64,000 bases of DNA, from positions 1 through 64,000 of the forward strand of contig JQIT01000004.1 in NCBI GenBank assembly GCA_000830255.1. Direction: 5' to 3'. The notes beneath the pieces are model-generated. The model did not search any database. It was not told the origin of the DNA and saw nothing but the letters and a program-made list of their open reading frames with translations. Positions 53,930-62,914 of the stretch are shown in pieces (the stretch's first letter is position 1; the number at the start of each line of letters is the position of its first letter). This stretch comes from Sulfuricurvum sp. PC08-66. GTDB taxonomy: Bacteria > Campylobacterota > Campylobacteria > Campylobacterales > Sulfurimonadaceae. Made by a program: the position numbers and the translations under genes.

Positions 53930-55471
53930 ATGAGAGGACGCATCACGCTCAAGCACTTTTGGGCAGGGCTTCTTATAGCCTTGGTCACGAGTCAAACACT
54001 CAACATCTATCTCTTCTATAGCTCTGAGCATGCGCACCATTTGGATACGCTCAAAAACGCTATCAAGCTCTCTATCGAAGATTTGCACTACCATTTGGCA
54101 CTCGATTTGGATACCAAAGAGCTGCAAAGTTTGCAAGATTTTTTGCAGACCAAAGCGCAACTCAATGAGACCTTCGAAACACTCTCAATACTCCAAGACA
54201 GCTCGGTCATTCTCTCTTCACGCCCCGAGATGCTGCACAAAAATCTCTCCGAATTTTCTACCTATACCCTCGAACAATTTTTACACATTTCTCATATCGA
54301 AGAGTTCTCCAAAACGCTTTTGATTCCTATCAAGAGCTATACGCACGCCACAACCTACTATCTGCTCATCACCCTGCATACGCAGTACATCACCCAAAAT
54401 ATTCACAGCTCTATTGCGACACAGTTGTTCTACTCTGGCTTGGGCGCACTGCTGCTTTTTGGGATTGTGGTGCTCTTTTTTACACTGGGTATTTCACGCC
54501 CTTTGCACCTCATCGCGAGCAAAATTGCCCGTCACGATTTAACTCCTACTCCTTTTGTACTCGATGAGATGAACAGCCTAGATAGTGCCCTCATGGAGGC
54601 GTTTGAAACGATTCGTAATCGCCAGATGCTTTTGGATTCGGTCATCAACAGCACCGATGATTTGATTTTTTTCAAGGACAAAAACTTTCTCTACCTAGGG
54701 TGCAACACTGCTTTTAGCCAATTCGTAGGCAAACCCAAAGAGTACATCATCGGCAAGAGCGATTTTGACCTCTTTGACAAGAGCGTAGCAACGCTCTTTC
54801 GCGAGATGGATACACTGATGCTCTCTCAACGCACAGCACGCAGCAACAACGAATGGATTACCTACCCTGATCAACACAAAGCCTATATGCAAACCCTCAA
54901 AGCACCCTTGGAGTATGCACCCAATGCCTTTGGAGTCGTAGGTATCGCGCGTGATATTTCAGAGCTTTATGAGACCCAACAAAAGCTCAAAGAGCAGGCC
55001 TATATGGATGAACTCACCAAAATAGGCAACCGCAAAGCCTTTGTCAAACACCTCAAAGAGCAGTTGGCACTTTTCAAACGCTACAACACGCTCTTTTCAC
55101 TCCTCATGTACGACATCGATGATTTCAAACAGGTCAATGATACCTATGGGCACGCCGTAGGCGATGAAGTGCTTATTGGCATTGCGCATACCATTACCCC
55201 TATCATTCGTGAACACGATGGGCACTTTCGCATTGGCGGCGAAGAGTTTGTCATTCTCTTCCCTCAAACACCTCTCGAACAAGCGCTACCTGTCGCCCAA
55301 AAAATCCGCCAAGCCGTCGAAAAATTACACATCATCGAAGGACGCAGTGTCACTATTAGCGTTGGCGTTGCTCAAGCTAATGCGGAAGACACCTTTGAGT
55401 CGCTCTTTGCGCGGGTAGATGCACTGCTTTACAAGGCAAAACACCAAGGCAAAAACAGCGTCTGCTCCTAA
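53930..55471 (+). CDS. PAS-containing membrane diguanylate cyclase
   Basis: The 513-residue protein starts at 53930. TM1 (WAGLLIALVTSQTLNIYLF) is followed by a periplasmic domain of about 130 residues, TM2 (LFYSGLGALLLFGIVVLFFT) and a short HAMP-like stretch. A PAS domain with PAC (about 235-345; LLDSVINSTDDLIFFKDKNF, VGIARDISELYET) precedes a GGDEF domain with GGEEFVIL intact and MYDIDDFKQVNDTYGHAVGD. c-di-GMP synthesis is expected. It overlaps the convergent phosphoesterase gene by 4 bases. Confidence 0.87.
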   Translation: MRGRITLKHFWAGLLIALVTSQTLNIYLFYSSEHAHHLDTLKNAIKLSIEDLHYHLALDLDTKELQSLQDFLQTKAQLNETFETLSILQDSSVILSSRPEMLHKNLSEFSTYTLEQFLHISHIEEFSKTLLIPIKSYTHATTYYLLITLHTQYITQNIHSSIATQLFYSGLGALLLFGIVVLFFTLGISRPLHLIASKIARHDLTPTPFVLDEMNSLDSALMEAFETIRNRQMLLDSVINSTDDLIFFKDKNFLYLGCNTAFSQFVGKPKEYIIGKSDFDLFDKSVATLFREMDTLMLSQRTARSNNEWITYPDQHKAYMQTLKAPLEYAPNAFGVVGIARDISELYETQQKLKEQAYMDELTKIGNRKAFVKHLKEQLALFKRYNTLFSLLMYDIDDFKQVNDTYGHAVGDEVLIGIAHTITPIIREHDGHFRIGGEEFVILFPQTPLEQALPVAQKIRQAVEKLHIIEGRSVTISVGVAQANAEDTFESLFARVDALLYKAKHQGKNSVCS

Positions 55472-56217
55472 TCCTTGTGCGAGGCGTGGAGCCAATCGAT
55501 GAGGACGAACTCCCCATCGTGTGTCTCTGCGATAGCCGTACACGACTCGACCCAATCCCCGCAATTGTAATACTCGACCGTATCGATGGAGTACATCGTC
55601 GCCTTGTGAATATGCCCACAAATCACCCCATCGAAGCCTTTGCGCTTAGCATGGTCGATGAGCACACCCTCGAAATCGGTGATGAAACTCACGGAGCGTT
55701 TGATGTTATCCTTGACATATTTAGAGAGTGACCAGTAGCGTTTGATACCCACTCGACGACGTATGAAATTGAGCGCTTGATTGAGATGCAGTAGTAGGTC
55801 GTACCCTTTGTCGCCTAGATGGGCTAACCATTTTTGAGTCATGGTAATAGAGTCGAAGAAATCGCCATGCGTCACCAAATAGCGTTTGCCCTTTTGGGTA
55901 GTGTAGGTGGCATTGTCCAAAATTTCGAGATTATCCCCCAAAAGTAGCGGCATAAAAGGGCGCAAAAACTCGTCGTGATTGCCCGTAATGAAGTAGACTT
56001 TTTTGCCTTTGCGGGCGGCTTTGAGGATTTTTTGGATGACATCTGAGTGCGATTGGTGCCATGCGAATTTGCGACGCATCGCCCACCCATCGATAATGTC
56101 ACCGACTAAATAGAGCTCTTCATAGTCGTGAGCTTTGAGAAAATCCAAGAGCAAACTTGCCTTGGAAAAGCGTGTACCTAGGTGAACATCGGAGATAAAA
56201 ATGGCTTTATAATTCAT
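55468..56217 (-). CDS. LpxH-like (COG2908) metallophosphoesterase
   Basis: A calcineurin-like phosphoesterase of 249 residues. Metal-binding motifs appear in order: FISDVHLGTR, LVGDIIDGW, ITGNHDEFLRPF, VTHGDFFD, VICGHIHKATMY. The WHQSHSDVIQKILKAARKGK segment is typical of the LpxH-related family that is not true LpxH but is often annotated as UDP-2,3-diacylglucosamine diphosphatase. Its substrate is therefore uncertain; a lipid A or phospholipid headgroup role is only a family guess. It is monocistronic. Confidence 0.8.
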   Translation of the reverse strand: MNYKAIFISDVHLGTRFSKASLLLDFLKAHDYEELYLVGDIIDGWAMRRKFAWHQSHSDVIQKILKAARKGKKVYFITGNHDEFLRPFMPLLLGDNLEILDNATYTTQKGKRYLVTHGDFFDSITMTQKWLAHLGDKGYDLLLHLNQALNFIRRRVGIKRYWSLSKYVKDNIKRSVSFITDFEGVLIDHAKRKGFDGVICGHIHKATMYSIDTVEYYNCGDWVESCTAIAETHDGEFVLIDWLHASHKD

Positions 56218-56284
56218 GCGCGTAATCGTAAACGGTTAATGTTTCACGCGTGCTACGCGACGATTACGAAATGGTTACAAAACC

Positions 56285-57607
56285 CTACGCCATGCCCAAA
56301 GCACGGTAAAAAGCGAGTGCTTGCTTCTCGACAAAGACCAATCGCCCTAGCCTTGCAGGGTCGCCTTGGAGGATGAGACGTTGGGGTGAAATAGCGCGCG
56401 AAAGTGCCACATAAAATTGACTCGGCGCAAAAATACGGTGCGTATCGATGACCAAATCCTCGATACCCATCCCTTGCGCTTTGTGAATGGTAATGGCGTA
56501 GGCTAGCGTGAAGGGAAACTGCATCACCCCAAAATAGACCCGCTCCACGCGCGACTCCACCCCATCGACCGTCTCTAGCTCATAGCCACGTTTCTCAAAA
56601 CGCTCTCTCTCGACCCGCACGATGATGCCGCCCTCTTTTTCGACACGCACGATGCCCTTCTCGTGGTCGATGGAGCGAATGCGTCCACGCTCACCATTGA
56701 AAAAATTGCGACTGTTTTTGGTGAAGAGGATATCGGCACCCACTTTGACAATGAACTGCGTAGGAATTTTGCTCTCTTTGCAAAATTTTTCGATTTCTGC
56801 TTTGGGTGTCGCATCAGCATCATAGAGCGCTTCGAGTCTCTCTTCGGGGGTATCGATACGCGCCAACATCGTCTGATTGTGTCGCAATGCTTCATCATTG
56901 GTCGCAAACAAAAAGGTGAAATCCATCGCATCAGGGATGGGCTTTTCGTACATCGCTTGGAGATAATTGGCATGAGGTGCGCCAAAAATACCACGGCGCA
57001 CATCATCGAGCAGAAGCATAAAATCGCTATCTTTGGTGCGATAGACCGTCGTGAGTAGCACCGTCTCAAAGGCGAACTCCTTCCAGCTTTGGCTTTCAAA
57101 AGCGTAGCCAAAGATTTCGTTTGGGTTTTCAATGGAAAACTGCTGACAATAGTCACGCTTGTCACTCTCGCGCACCACAGGTGAGAGCTGCAAAAAATCG
57201 CCCACGACCAAAACCGCTTTGCGATAGTGCGCCTGCAACAATCGCAAGGAGACCAAATCCAAAATACCCGCACTCACCATCGATATCTCATCGATGACAA
57301 TCAGATCAGTCTGTTTGAGGATTTTTTTGAGTTTGGCAGGGATGCGATAGTGGCGCGTGTCAGCTAGCTCGATGGCGCTTTTGTAGAGACGTAGCTCCAA
57401 AAAACTGTGCAACGTCTGTCCGCCGATGTGCGTCGCCGCCATCGCAGTCGAGGCGAGTTTGACAACGTTTTTGCCCTTGGCTTCAAACGCCGCGACGATG
57501 GCATTGGTGGTGTAGCTTTTGCCCACGCCTGCTGCACCCGTGATGAAGAGGTTTTGACCGCTCAAAAGTTTGGCGACATAGGTATCGATGTTGCTGTTTT
57601 GGGACAC
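56285..57607 (-). CDS. PIF1/RecD-like DNA helicase
   Basis: A superfamily 1B helicase of 440 residues: Walker A ITGAAGVGKSYTTN (about 23-37), LIVIDEISMVSAGILDLVSL (Walker B), VLVVGDFLQLSPVV, and the late AYAITIHKAQGMGIEDLVID and SQFYVALSRAISPQRLIL. This is the Pif1/RecD2-type core without the long N-terminal domain of RecD2. It may act on replication or recombination intermediates. It is the first gene upstream of the accessory patch that contains the ParE/Rep element. No nuclease domain is seen. Confidence 0.82.
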   Translation of the reverse strand: MSQNSNIDTYVAKLLSGQNLFITGAAGVGKSYTTNAIVAAFEAKGKNVVKLASTAMAATHIGGQTLHSFLELRLYKSAIELADTRHYRIPAKLKKILKQTDLIVIDEISMVSAGILDLVSLRLLQAHYRKAVLVVGDFLQLSPVVRESDKRDYCQQFSIENPNEIFGYAFESQSWKEFAFETVLLTTVYRTKDSDFMLLLDDVRRGIFGAPHANYLQAMYEKPIPDAMDFTFLFATNDEALRHNQTMLARIDTPEERLEALYDADATPKAEIEKFCKESKIPTQFIVKVGADILFTKNSRNFFNGERGRIRSIDHEKGIVRVEKEGGIIVRVERERFEKRGYELETVDGVESRVERVYFGVMQFPFTLAYAITIHKAQGMGIEDLVIDTHRIFAPSQFYVALSRAISPQRLILQGDPARLGRLVFVEKQALAFYRALGMA

Positions 57608-57681
57608 GTCTATCCTAGGGCATAAGGTGGGGCATTATATCGAGGAGGTGTTTAAACTCTTTTGGCAAACACTCTTTATCG

Positions 57682-57709
57682 AATGAGTCGCGAAAACAAA
57701 ATATCTTCA
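57682..57709. repeat. 28-bp direct repeat, distal copy (restores ParE C-terminus)
   Basis: This copy matches 58649-58676 with 2 mismatches in 28. On the minus strand it encodes EDILFSRLI, followed by R and a TAA stop at 57678-57676, the sort of C-terminus a ParE toxin should have. It probably marks the far end of an insertion in the toxin gene. Confidence 0.7.
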
Positions 57710-57757
57710 TAAACTTCTCTGCCTAAAGACCATAAGTTATTGCTTATTTATGCCCCA

Positions 57758-58960
57758 CTACTGCACATTTTTAGTTCGATTTATTTCTATATAAGGGTTG
57801 CCTCTTTTGCTACTATCTATGGTTATCCCAAACTCTGACAATGTTTCTGCGCGTGCTCTACGCATAGCAGATGTATAATTAGCAAGCGTGGCAGGCACAA
57901 AAAAATCATAAAAGTGTAATGCTTTGTAGACATCGGATAAAGGTAATCTATGCTGCTTATGCTGAAGCATAAAACGCACTATACTCTTCAACCACCCTTG
58001 GGAAAGATTTGCAATTTTGGGAAAATATTCACTGTAGTTAACAATTTCAAAGTTTTGATAAATTTGAAGAAGTGAAGAGTCAAACTTAACAGAATACTTT
58101 CCGTCTTCGTCATCGAGAATCTTTAGAAGGCTCAAAGAAAATTTTTGATTGTCTACTTTTATGTGAATAGATGTAGCATGAATCTCTTTTAATATTTCCC
58201 TTACCCAAGGATAGTTCCCCACCTCTTTCCCCATTTTTTTCTGCAATGCGTATAGTGTAAATTCAACGACATAGCCCTCTCCTTGTTCTTGCTTTGGGAG
58301 ATTTAAAAGAGCTTCAAAAACATCCAAGTGCATTTGCATAAGAAGATTACCACGTATCTCAATAGACATATTCTTGCTTATAAATGTATAGCTCCCATTA
58401 TTAGCTATACAATTTTTATGAATCTCTGTTTCTTGTAGCTGATTTCGAGCGTATGGGAGAAAAATAAGATTTTTTAGCTCAAAAACGCTACTCAAGGCAA
58501 CTTCTAAAACTGTCCTATTTTCTACCTTTTCTACGACCGCAACAGGCTTCGAAGAGTTAGCAGGTCTATCGCTCTGTAAAGACGAAGGTGTTACAAAACC
58601 TGAACGCGATTCATAAAAAGTTGACATATCAAAAGAATCATTATTTTTAATGAGCCGTGAAAACAAAATATCTTCACTGTTTTGTCGCGCATCGATAAAC
58701 ATCATCACATAGACGTCTGTGCCTTGCACACGATACGCCAACCGCCATCTCTCGATAATCAACTCTCGATACGACAACACACCCACATCCAAAAGCTCAG
58801 GTACGATTCGACCTCTTCTAGGGAGGGTTTGAAGCTCTTGCGCCTGTGTCTGGATGAGAGCAAAAATCTCACGCGCCTTTCGTGGACTCTCATGATGAAT
58901 ATACGTAATGATATTCTCTACATCACGCTGTGCAGTATGCGTCCAATAGACTGCGAACAA
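57758..58960 (-). CDS. parE: ParE-type toxin joined in frame to a replication-initiator-like domain
   Basis: A 400-residue ORF starting at TTG 58960. The first about 104 residues are a ParE/RelE toxin (FAVYWTHTAQRDVENIITYI, LQTLPRRGRIVPEL, YRELIIERWRLAYRVQGTDV, FIDARQNSEDILFSRLI). After the sequence EDILFSRLI it continues into about 290 residues with winged-helix/Rep-initiator-like pattern (IRGNLLMQMHLDVFEALLNL, YPWVREILKEIHATSIHIKV, DDEDGKYSVKFDSSLLQIYQ, NLSQGWLKSIVRFMLQHKQH). The joining point is a 28-bp direct repeat whose second copy, 967 bp away, encodes the normal toxin end. The Rep part is visibly more AT-rich than the toxin part. The Rep assignment is by pattern only. Confidence 0.65.
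   Translation of the reverse strand: MFAVYWTHTAQRDVENIITYIHHESPRKAREIFALIQTQAQELQTLPRRGRIVPELLDVGVLSYRELIIERWRLAYRVQGTDVYVMMFIDARQNSEDILFSRLIKNNDSFDMSTFYESRSGFVTPSSLQSDRPANSSKPVAVVEKVENRTVLEVALSSVFELKNLIFLPYARNQLQETEIHKNCIANNGSYTFISKNMSIEIRGNLLMQMHLDVFEALLNLPKQEQGEGYVVEFTLYALQKKMGKEVGNYPWVREILKEIHATSIHIKVDNQKFSLSLLKILDDEDGKYSVKFDSSLLQIYQNFEIVNYSEYFPKIANLSQGWLKSIVRFMLQHKQHRLPLSDVYKALHFYDFFVPATLANYTSAMRRARAETLSEFGITIDSSKRGNPYIEINRTKNVQ
58649..58676. repeat. 28-bp direct repeat, toxin-internal copy
   Basis: Encodes EDILFSRLI in the ParE part of the fused ORF and matches 57682-57709 (26 of 28). The two copies bracket the Rep-like coding segment as left and right junctions of a putative inserted element. 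Confidence 0.7.
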
Positions 58961-58961
58961 C

Positions 58962-59231
58962 TCATCCAAGCGACTGCTCGATACGCCCAAAAAAGCTCTC
59001 TTGTGATTCGAAATTTCCCTTTTGAATATCACTCTCACCTTGTGCCAAAAGCTTGAGCATTGCAATAGCATTTTTCATATTCTCATAGCTCTCGATATCT
59101 TGTATAACCGCTTTTGCCTCGCCATTTTGGGTGATGATGAGAGGTCGATGGGAGTCATTGACATACAAAAGCGCATCGGCGGTTTTGGCTTTGAGGTAAC
59201 TAATTGGCTTGATATCGTTGGCTAAATTCAT
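58962..59231 (-). CDS. Phd/YefM-type antitoxin
   Basis: With the start at 59231 (after GGGAG) the protein has 89 residues: MNLANDIKPISYLKAKTADA, LLYVNDSHRPLIITQNGEAK and AVIQDIESYENMKNAIAMLK, the usual Phd/YefM DNA-binding domain followed by a toxin-wrapping tail. A reading to 59255 adds 8 residues but lacks a ribosome-binding site. The stop is 1 base before the toxin TTG, so the pair is translationally coupled. A 17-bp palindrome at 59266-59282 is a likely operator. Confidence 0.85.
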   Translation of the reverse strand: MNLANDIKPISYLKAKTADALLYVNDSHRPLIITQNGEAKAVIQDIESYENMKNAIAMLKLLAQGESDIQKGNFESQESFFGRIEQSLG

Positions 59232-59265
59232 CTCTTTGCTCCCTAAATAATTCAAATATAGTACT

Positions 59266-59282
59266 AAATTTAGTCTAAATTT
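59266..59282. promoter_or_regulatory. Palindromic operator candidate for the antitoxin/toxin operon
   Basis: AAATTTAG-T-CTAAATTT is a perfect inverted repeat 35 bases upstream of the antitoxin start. On the coding strand it lies just before a TATATT-type -10, so bound antitoxin would block the promoter. The rightward gene at 59381 could also be affected. Confidence 0.45.
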
Positions 59283-59380
59283 TTCTCCTTTTGCAAATTT
59301 TCATACAAAACGCTTGACCAAAAGCGAGGGTATACTATGATGTCGCACCAATAATTGAACACAGGAGAACGTTTTATTCT

Positions 59381-60208
59381 ATGCAACAAGCACAAAACTT
59401 GAAACAGTATCTCACCCTTCTAAAAGAGTACATGCCATTTATATTACTCTTCCCTACCATCCTAGGTGGATTATGGCAAATCATTGAACTTAGCAGTATG
59501 TCGATGTCCTATATCAGATTCTTCTCCGCAACTCAACTATTAGCAGATGGTTTAGTAATTTTGATGCTTATAATATCTTTTTTTATCGCTGCTTTGTTTT
59601 TTTCAAACCTAAGTAAAAGCAGAACAACGAAAAAAACTCCAAAATATATTTTTTCTGTTAATAAGCCTGAAAATTTTATAGCAAAAAATATTATTTTAAA
59701 TTCTATAAAAAATACAAAAAATAGTATTTTATACTCATTTCTTTCAAACATAAGCATACTTTTTTTTGATATTTTTATTTATTATTTTTTTAATTATTTT
59801 TATGAAGAAACATACGCTAATTTTCAAGATACATTTTTAGGGTTTATATTTTACTTTATGTTTTTGATATTATTCATTTTTATGCTCTTCCTTCATTATG
59901 AAATATTCATAAAACCATATCGCACCATACTTAGAACAACTTTTTTTGAAGAAAAAGACATATTTATTATAAAAGTTGCTTTTATTGCTACTATCATTTT
60001 TATTTTTGCAACCTTCTTCCACAGAACTTTTTTAATTCCTAATAATTTATTGAACCTAAAAAATATTGAAAAATATCTCAACAATCAAAGCTACAATACA
60101 AATAGTGTAAATTATTACAATGATAAATATATTTTTATAGAGCACAACAATGGTGACAATAATAAAAGTATCGAAATTATTAAGTTTGAAAAACTTTTTG
60201 ACAATTAG
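59381..60208 (+). CDS. AT-rich membrane protein, unknown (275 aa)
   Basis: The 275-residue protein has about five hydrophobic segments (FILLFPTILGGLWQIIELSS, LILMLIISFFIAALFFSNL, ISILFFDIFIYYFFNYF, IFYFMFLILFIFMLFLHY, VAFIATIIFIFATFF) and a hydrophilic C-terminus ending NYYNDKYIFIEHNNGDNNKS, IEIIKFEKLF. No family recognised. The first about 65 codons have near-normal composition. The rest uses almost only A/T-rich codons, far below the window average. It lies in an accessory patch next to the toxin gene. Confidence 0.6.
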   Translation: MQQAQNLKQYLTLLKEYMPFILLFPTILGGLWQIIELSSMSMSYIRFFSATQLLADGLVILMLIISFFIAALFFSNLSKSRTTKKTPKYIFSVNKPENFIAKNIILNSIKNTKNSILYSFLSNISILFFDIFIYYFFNYFYEETYANFQDTFLGFIFYFMFLILFIFMLFLHYEIFIKPYRTILRTTFFEEKDIFIIKVAFIATIIFIFATFFHRTFLIPNNLLNLKNIEKYLNNQSYNTNSVNYYNDKYIFIEHNNGDNNKSIEIIKFEKLFDN

Positions 60209-60264
60209 TCACTCGATTAAAAAGTAAAAAAATTCAAATTAAATAACTCCATTAAAGTATCGCC

Positions 60265-61671
60265 ATGAAAAAAATCCTTCTTCTGCTTTTGACCATCACC
60301 TCGATGTGGGCATGTATGAGCTGTAGCTACGGCGATGCCAAAGTAACCACCTCGCTCAACCTCTTCATCGATGACCAAAATCTCTCGCAAATGCGCGTCA
60401 CATGGGAGCTAGACCCTACCTATTCGCAACTCGTCCAAGGCGATTTTGACATCAATCGCAACCAACGCTTCGATGCCAACGAAAAGCGCGCTATCGATGC
60501 GACGATGCAACGCATGAGTGAGATTGGATTTTATATTCGTCCCGTCCTCAACGACCGCGCAATTACCCTCAAAAAATTGGAAAATTTCGAAGTCACCCTC
60601 GAAAATGGCATCGTGCGCTACGCCTACACTATTCCGCTACAGGTACCTCTCGCACCCCAAGCGACACTCTTCATCGCTTATGATGAAGATGCCGCTTTTA
60701 ACAACGGCATGGTTTTTCATCTCGACCCTGCTTTGGTCACCCTCGACCCACCCCAAAGTGCCACGCTATCGACGCAACTAGAGACCACAGCCACCCCTTT
60801 TGGTGAGGCCAAAAAACTCACGCTTGTGCTGTCACCATTGACGGCATCGACACCCTCGACCTCTATGCCTGCACCCTCGATACCCGATACTGATGTGCCC
60901 TTATTGACATCACTCATGGAGAGTCTACAAAGCGCACTCAGTGATGCCAAAACAAGCCCCTCTTTTTATACAGTGGGATTGCTTTTGCTTTTTTCGCTTC
61001 TCTATGGCATCGTGCATGCGGCAGGTCCAGGACATGGCAAGACACTTGTCGCAAGCTACTTCGCCGCCAATGACCGCTCTTATCTACGCGCTCTAGGTGT
61101 CGCGCTCTCAATTGCGACAGTGCATGTGGCAAGCGCCTTTATCACGACGCTCACTCTCTATGTGCTTGTCCATTCGCTCTTTGCGCAGACGATTGAAGAT
61201 ACCGCACGTTTTATGAGCTACGGCAGTGGTCTAATTGTATTAGGTATTGCGCTTTATTTGGCACGTCAAAAATGGCGCTACTATCGACCCCAAAAAGCAC
61301 CCACACCACCCAAAAAGAGTGCCATGAGCTTCAGCGCTACGCCCATTCACCCTACGAGTTGCGGATGCCACAGCTGCAAAACGACCCAAAACTCTACCGA
61401 TTTTATGCTCATTTTGGGCGCAAGTATCGTGCCCTGCCCCGGGACGATTGTGCTCTTTCTCTTTGCGCTATCGATGGGAATAGGATGGCTAGGTGCAGTA
61501 GGTGGCATGGTGATGAGTCTGGGCATGGGTATCACCATCGCGGTGACTGCGATGGCATCGACGCTGTTGCGTCGTAAAAGTAGTCAACGTGGCGTGAAAC
61601 TGCTCAAAATCATCGATATTGGCAGTGTGGGTGTGATGATGGTGGCAGGTATCGCGCTCTTTTTAATCTAG
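60265..61671 (+). CDS. DUF1007/NicO-type metal exporter
   Basis: The 468-residue protein has a signal-like N-terminus, a periplasmic DUF1007-like domain (about 25-165; TTSLNLFIDDQNLSQMRVTW, FDINRNQRFDANEKRAIDAT) and a Pro/Ser-rich linker. A NicO/RcnA-like membrane domain (about 235-468) contains YGIVHAAGPGHGKTLVASYF, ILGASIVPCPGTIVLFLFAL and GMVMSLGMGITIAVTAMAST. A loop between helices holds HPTSCGCHSCKTT, four Cys/His that could bind a metal ion. Nickel or cobalt export is the family role; the actual metal is not shown. It is convergent with rlmI (overlap of 9 bases). Confidence 0.78.
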   Translation: MKKILLLLLTITSMWACMSCSYGDAKVTTSLNLFIDDQNLSQMRVTWELDPTYSQLVQGDFDINRNQRFDANEKRAIDATMQRMSEIGFYIRPVLNDRAITLKKLENFEVTLENGIVRYAYTIPLQVPLAPQATLFIAYDEDAAFNNGMVFHLDPALVTLDPPQSATLSTQLETTATPFGEAKKLTLVLSPLTASTPSTSMPAPSIPDTDVPLLTSLMESLQSALSDAKTSPSFYTVGLLLLFSLLYGIVHAAGPGHGKTLVASYFAANDRSYLRALGVALSIATVHVASAFITTLTLYVLVHSLFAQTIEDTARFMSYGSGLIVLGIALYLARQKWRYYRPQKAPTPPKKSAMSFSATPIHPTSCGCHSCKTTQNSTDFMLILGASIVPCPGTIVLFLFALSMGIGWLGAVGGMVMSLGMGITIAVTAMASTLLRRKSSQRGVKLLKIIDIGSVGVMMVAGIALFLI

Positions 61672-62847
61672 GGCGATTTTGCGCACGACGATACCGCTGA
61701 GATAGGCAGTATTGGGGATATTGAGAATATGGGGATGGTCAGCATCTGCGTGCAACGTTTGGAGAATTTCCAAAGGCACGTTTGCTGTAGCACTCGCCTC
61801 TTTAGCGATGGAGAGAAGCGTATCTAGCCCCACATGGTGTGAACACGAAAAGAGCGCTACGATGCCATTGTCTTTGGCTAGCTCTAGCCCTGCCGAGAAG
61901 AGGAATTTATACCCCTTGATAGCTCCAAACGAAGCACGTTTGCTCTTGGCAAAAGGGGGTGGGTCGAGCACCACACAGTCGTAGCGCATCGAGGCGGTTT
62001 TGGCTTGGGTGAGATAGGTAAAGGCATCGGCTTTGGTGATAGTCGCGCGGTTTGTGTCGAAGCCATTGCGCGTGATATTGAGCGCGACCTGTTCTAGGGC
62101 GTGTGCGGAGAGGTCTACGAAATCGACCTTGGCACCTTGCGCCAAGCAATAGAGTCCAAAGCCCCCTGCATTACAAAAAATATCTAACACCTCCATATGA
62201 GCCTCGATATAACCGCCCACCGTGTGACGATTGTATCGCTGGTCGAGATAAAAGCCTGTCTTTTGCCCCTCGTGCAGATTGACCGCAAAAGAGATGCCGT
62301 GCTCATGAATAGTAATATCCTGCGTGACCTCGCCATACACAACGCCATTTTGGGTTTGCAATCCCTCTTTGGCGCGCACTTTGGCATCGGATTTGTCGAT
62401 GATGCCTTGGGGTGCAAGCAGTGCCACAAGCGCCTCGATGATGAGTGTGCGATAGCTCTCCATGCCAAGCGTGTTGATTTGAATCGCTAACACTTTGTCA
62501 TAGACATCGACCATCAACCCAGGTAAAAAATCTGCTTCCGAATGGATGAGTCGATAGGCATTGGTCGCTTTGGCAAGGGCTTTGCGCTTTGCAAGTGCCG
62601 TGGCGATACGTGTACGGAAAAAATCACTGTCGATAGGACGCAAGTCGTAGGAGAGGACGCGCACGCACATCTGGCTACGACTGTTGTAATAGCCTTGTGC
62701 CAAAAAGGTGCCATCGATAGCGTAAAGCGCGACCAATGCACCATCAGGAATAGGCGTTTTGAGAGGGAGAATTTCGTTTTGATAGACCCAACCGAAGAAG
62801 GTTTTGACATGTTGTGTAGCGATTTTATTGAGGGTGATGGTGTGCAC
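61663..62847 (-). CDS. rlmI: 23S rRNA m5C methyltransferase RlmI family
   Basis: The 394-residue protein starts at GTG 62847, chosen because AAGGAG lies 6 bases upstream; an earlier in-frame TTG at 62883 has none. An N-terminal PUA domain (about 1-80) is followed by a linker and a class I SAM-dependent methyltransferase domain with LDIFCNAGGFGLYCLAQGAK, VDFVDLSAHALEQVALNITR, DCVVLDPPPFAKSK and GIVALFSCSHHVGLD. These are the YccW/RlmI family signatures; E. coli RlmI methylates C1962 of 23S rRNA. The Cys in the last motif is the expected catalytic nucleophile region. Confidence 0.85.
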   Translation of the reverse strand: MHTITLNKIATQHVKTFFGWVYQNEILPLKTPIPDGALVALYAIDGTFLAQGYYNSRSQMCVRVLSYDLRPIDSDFFRTRIATALAKRKALAKATNAYRLIHSEADFLPGLMVDVYDKVLAIQINTLGMESYRTLIIEALVALLAPQGIIDKSDAKVRAKEGLQTQNGVVYGEVTQDITIHEHGISFAVNLHEGQKTGFYLDQRYNRHTVGGYIEAHMEVLDIFCNAGGFGLYCLAQGAKVDFVDLSAHALEQVALNITRNGFDTNRATITKADAFTYLTQAKTASMRYDCVVLDPPPFAKSKRASFGAIKGYKFLFSAGLELAKDNGIVALFSCSHHVGLDTLLSIAKEASATANVPLEILQTLHADADHPHILNIPNTAYLSGIVVRKIALD

Positions 62848-62914
62848 AAAAGGCTCCTTGGATAAGAGGCGTATCTTAACCAAGGCTCACCTTGTGCGCG
62901 CTAAAAGGAGCGTT

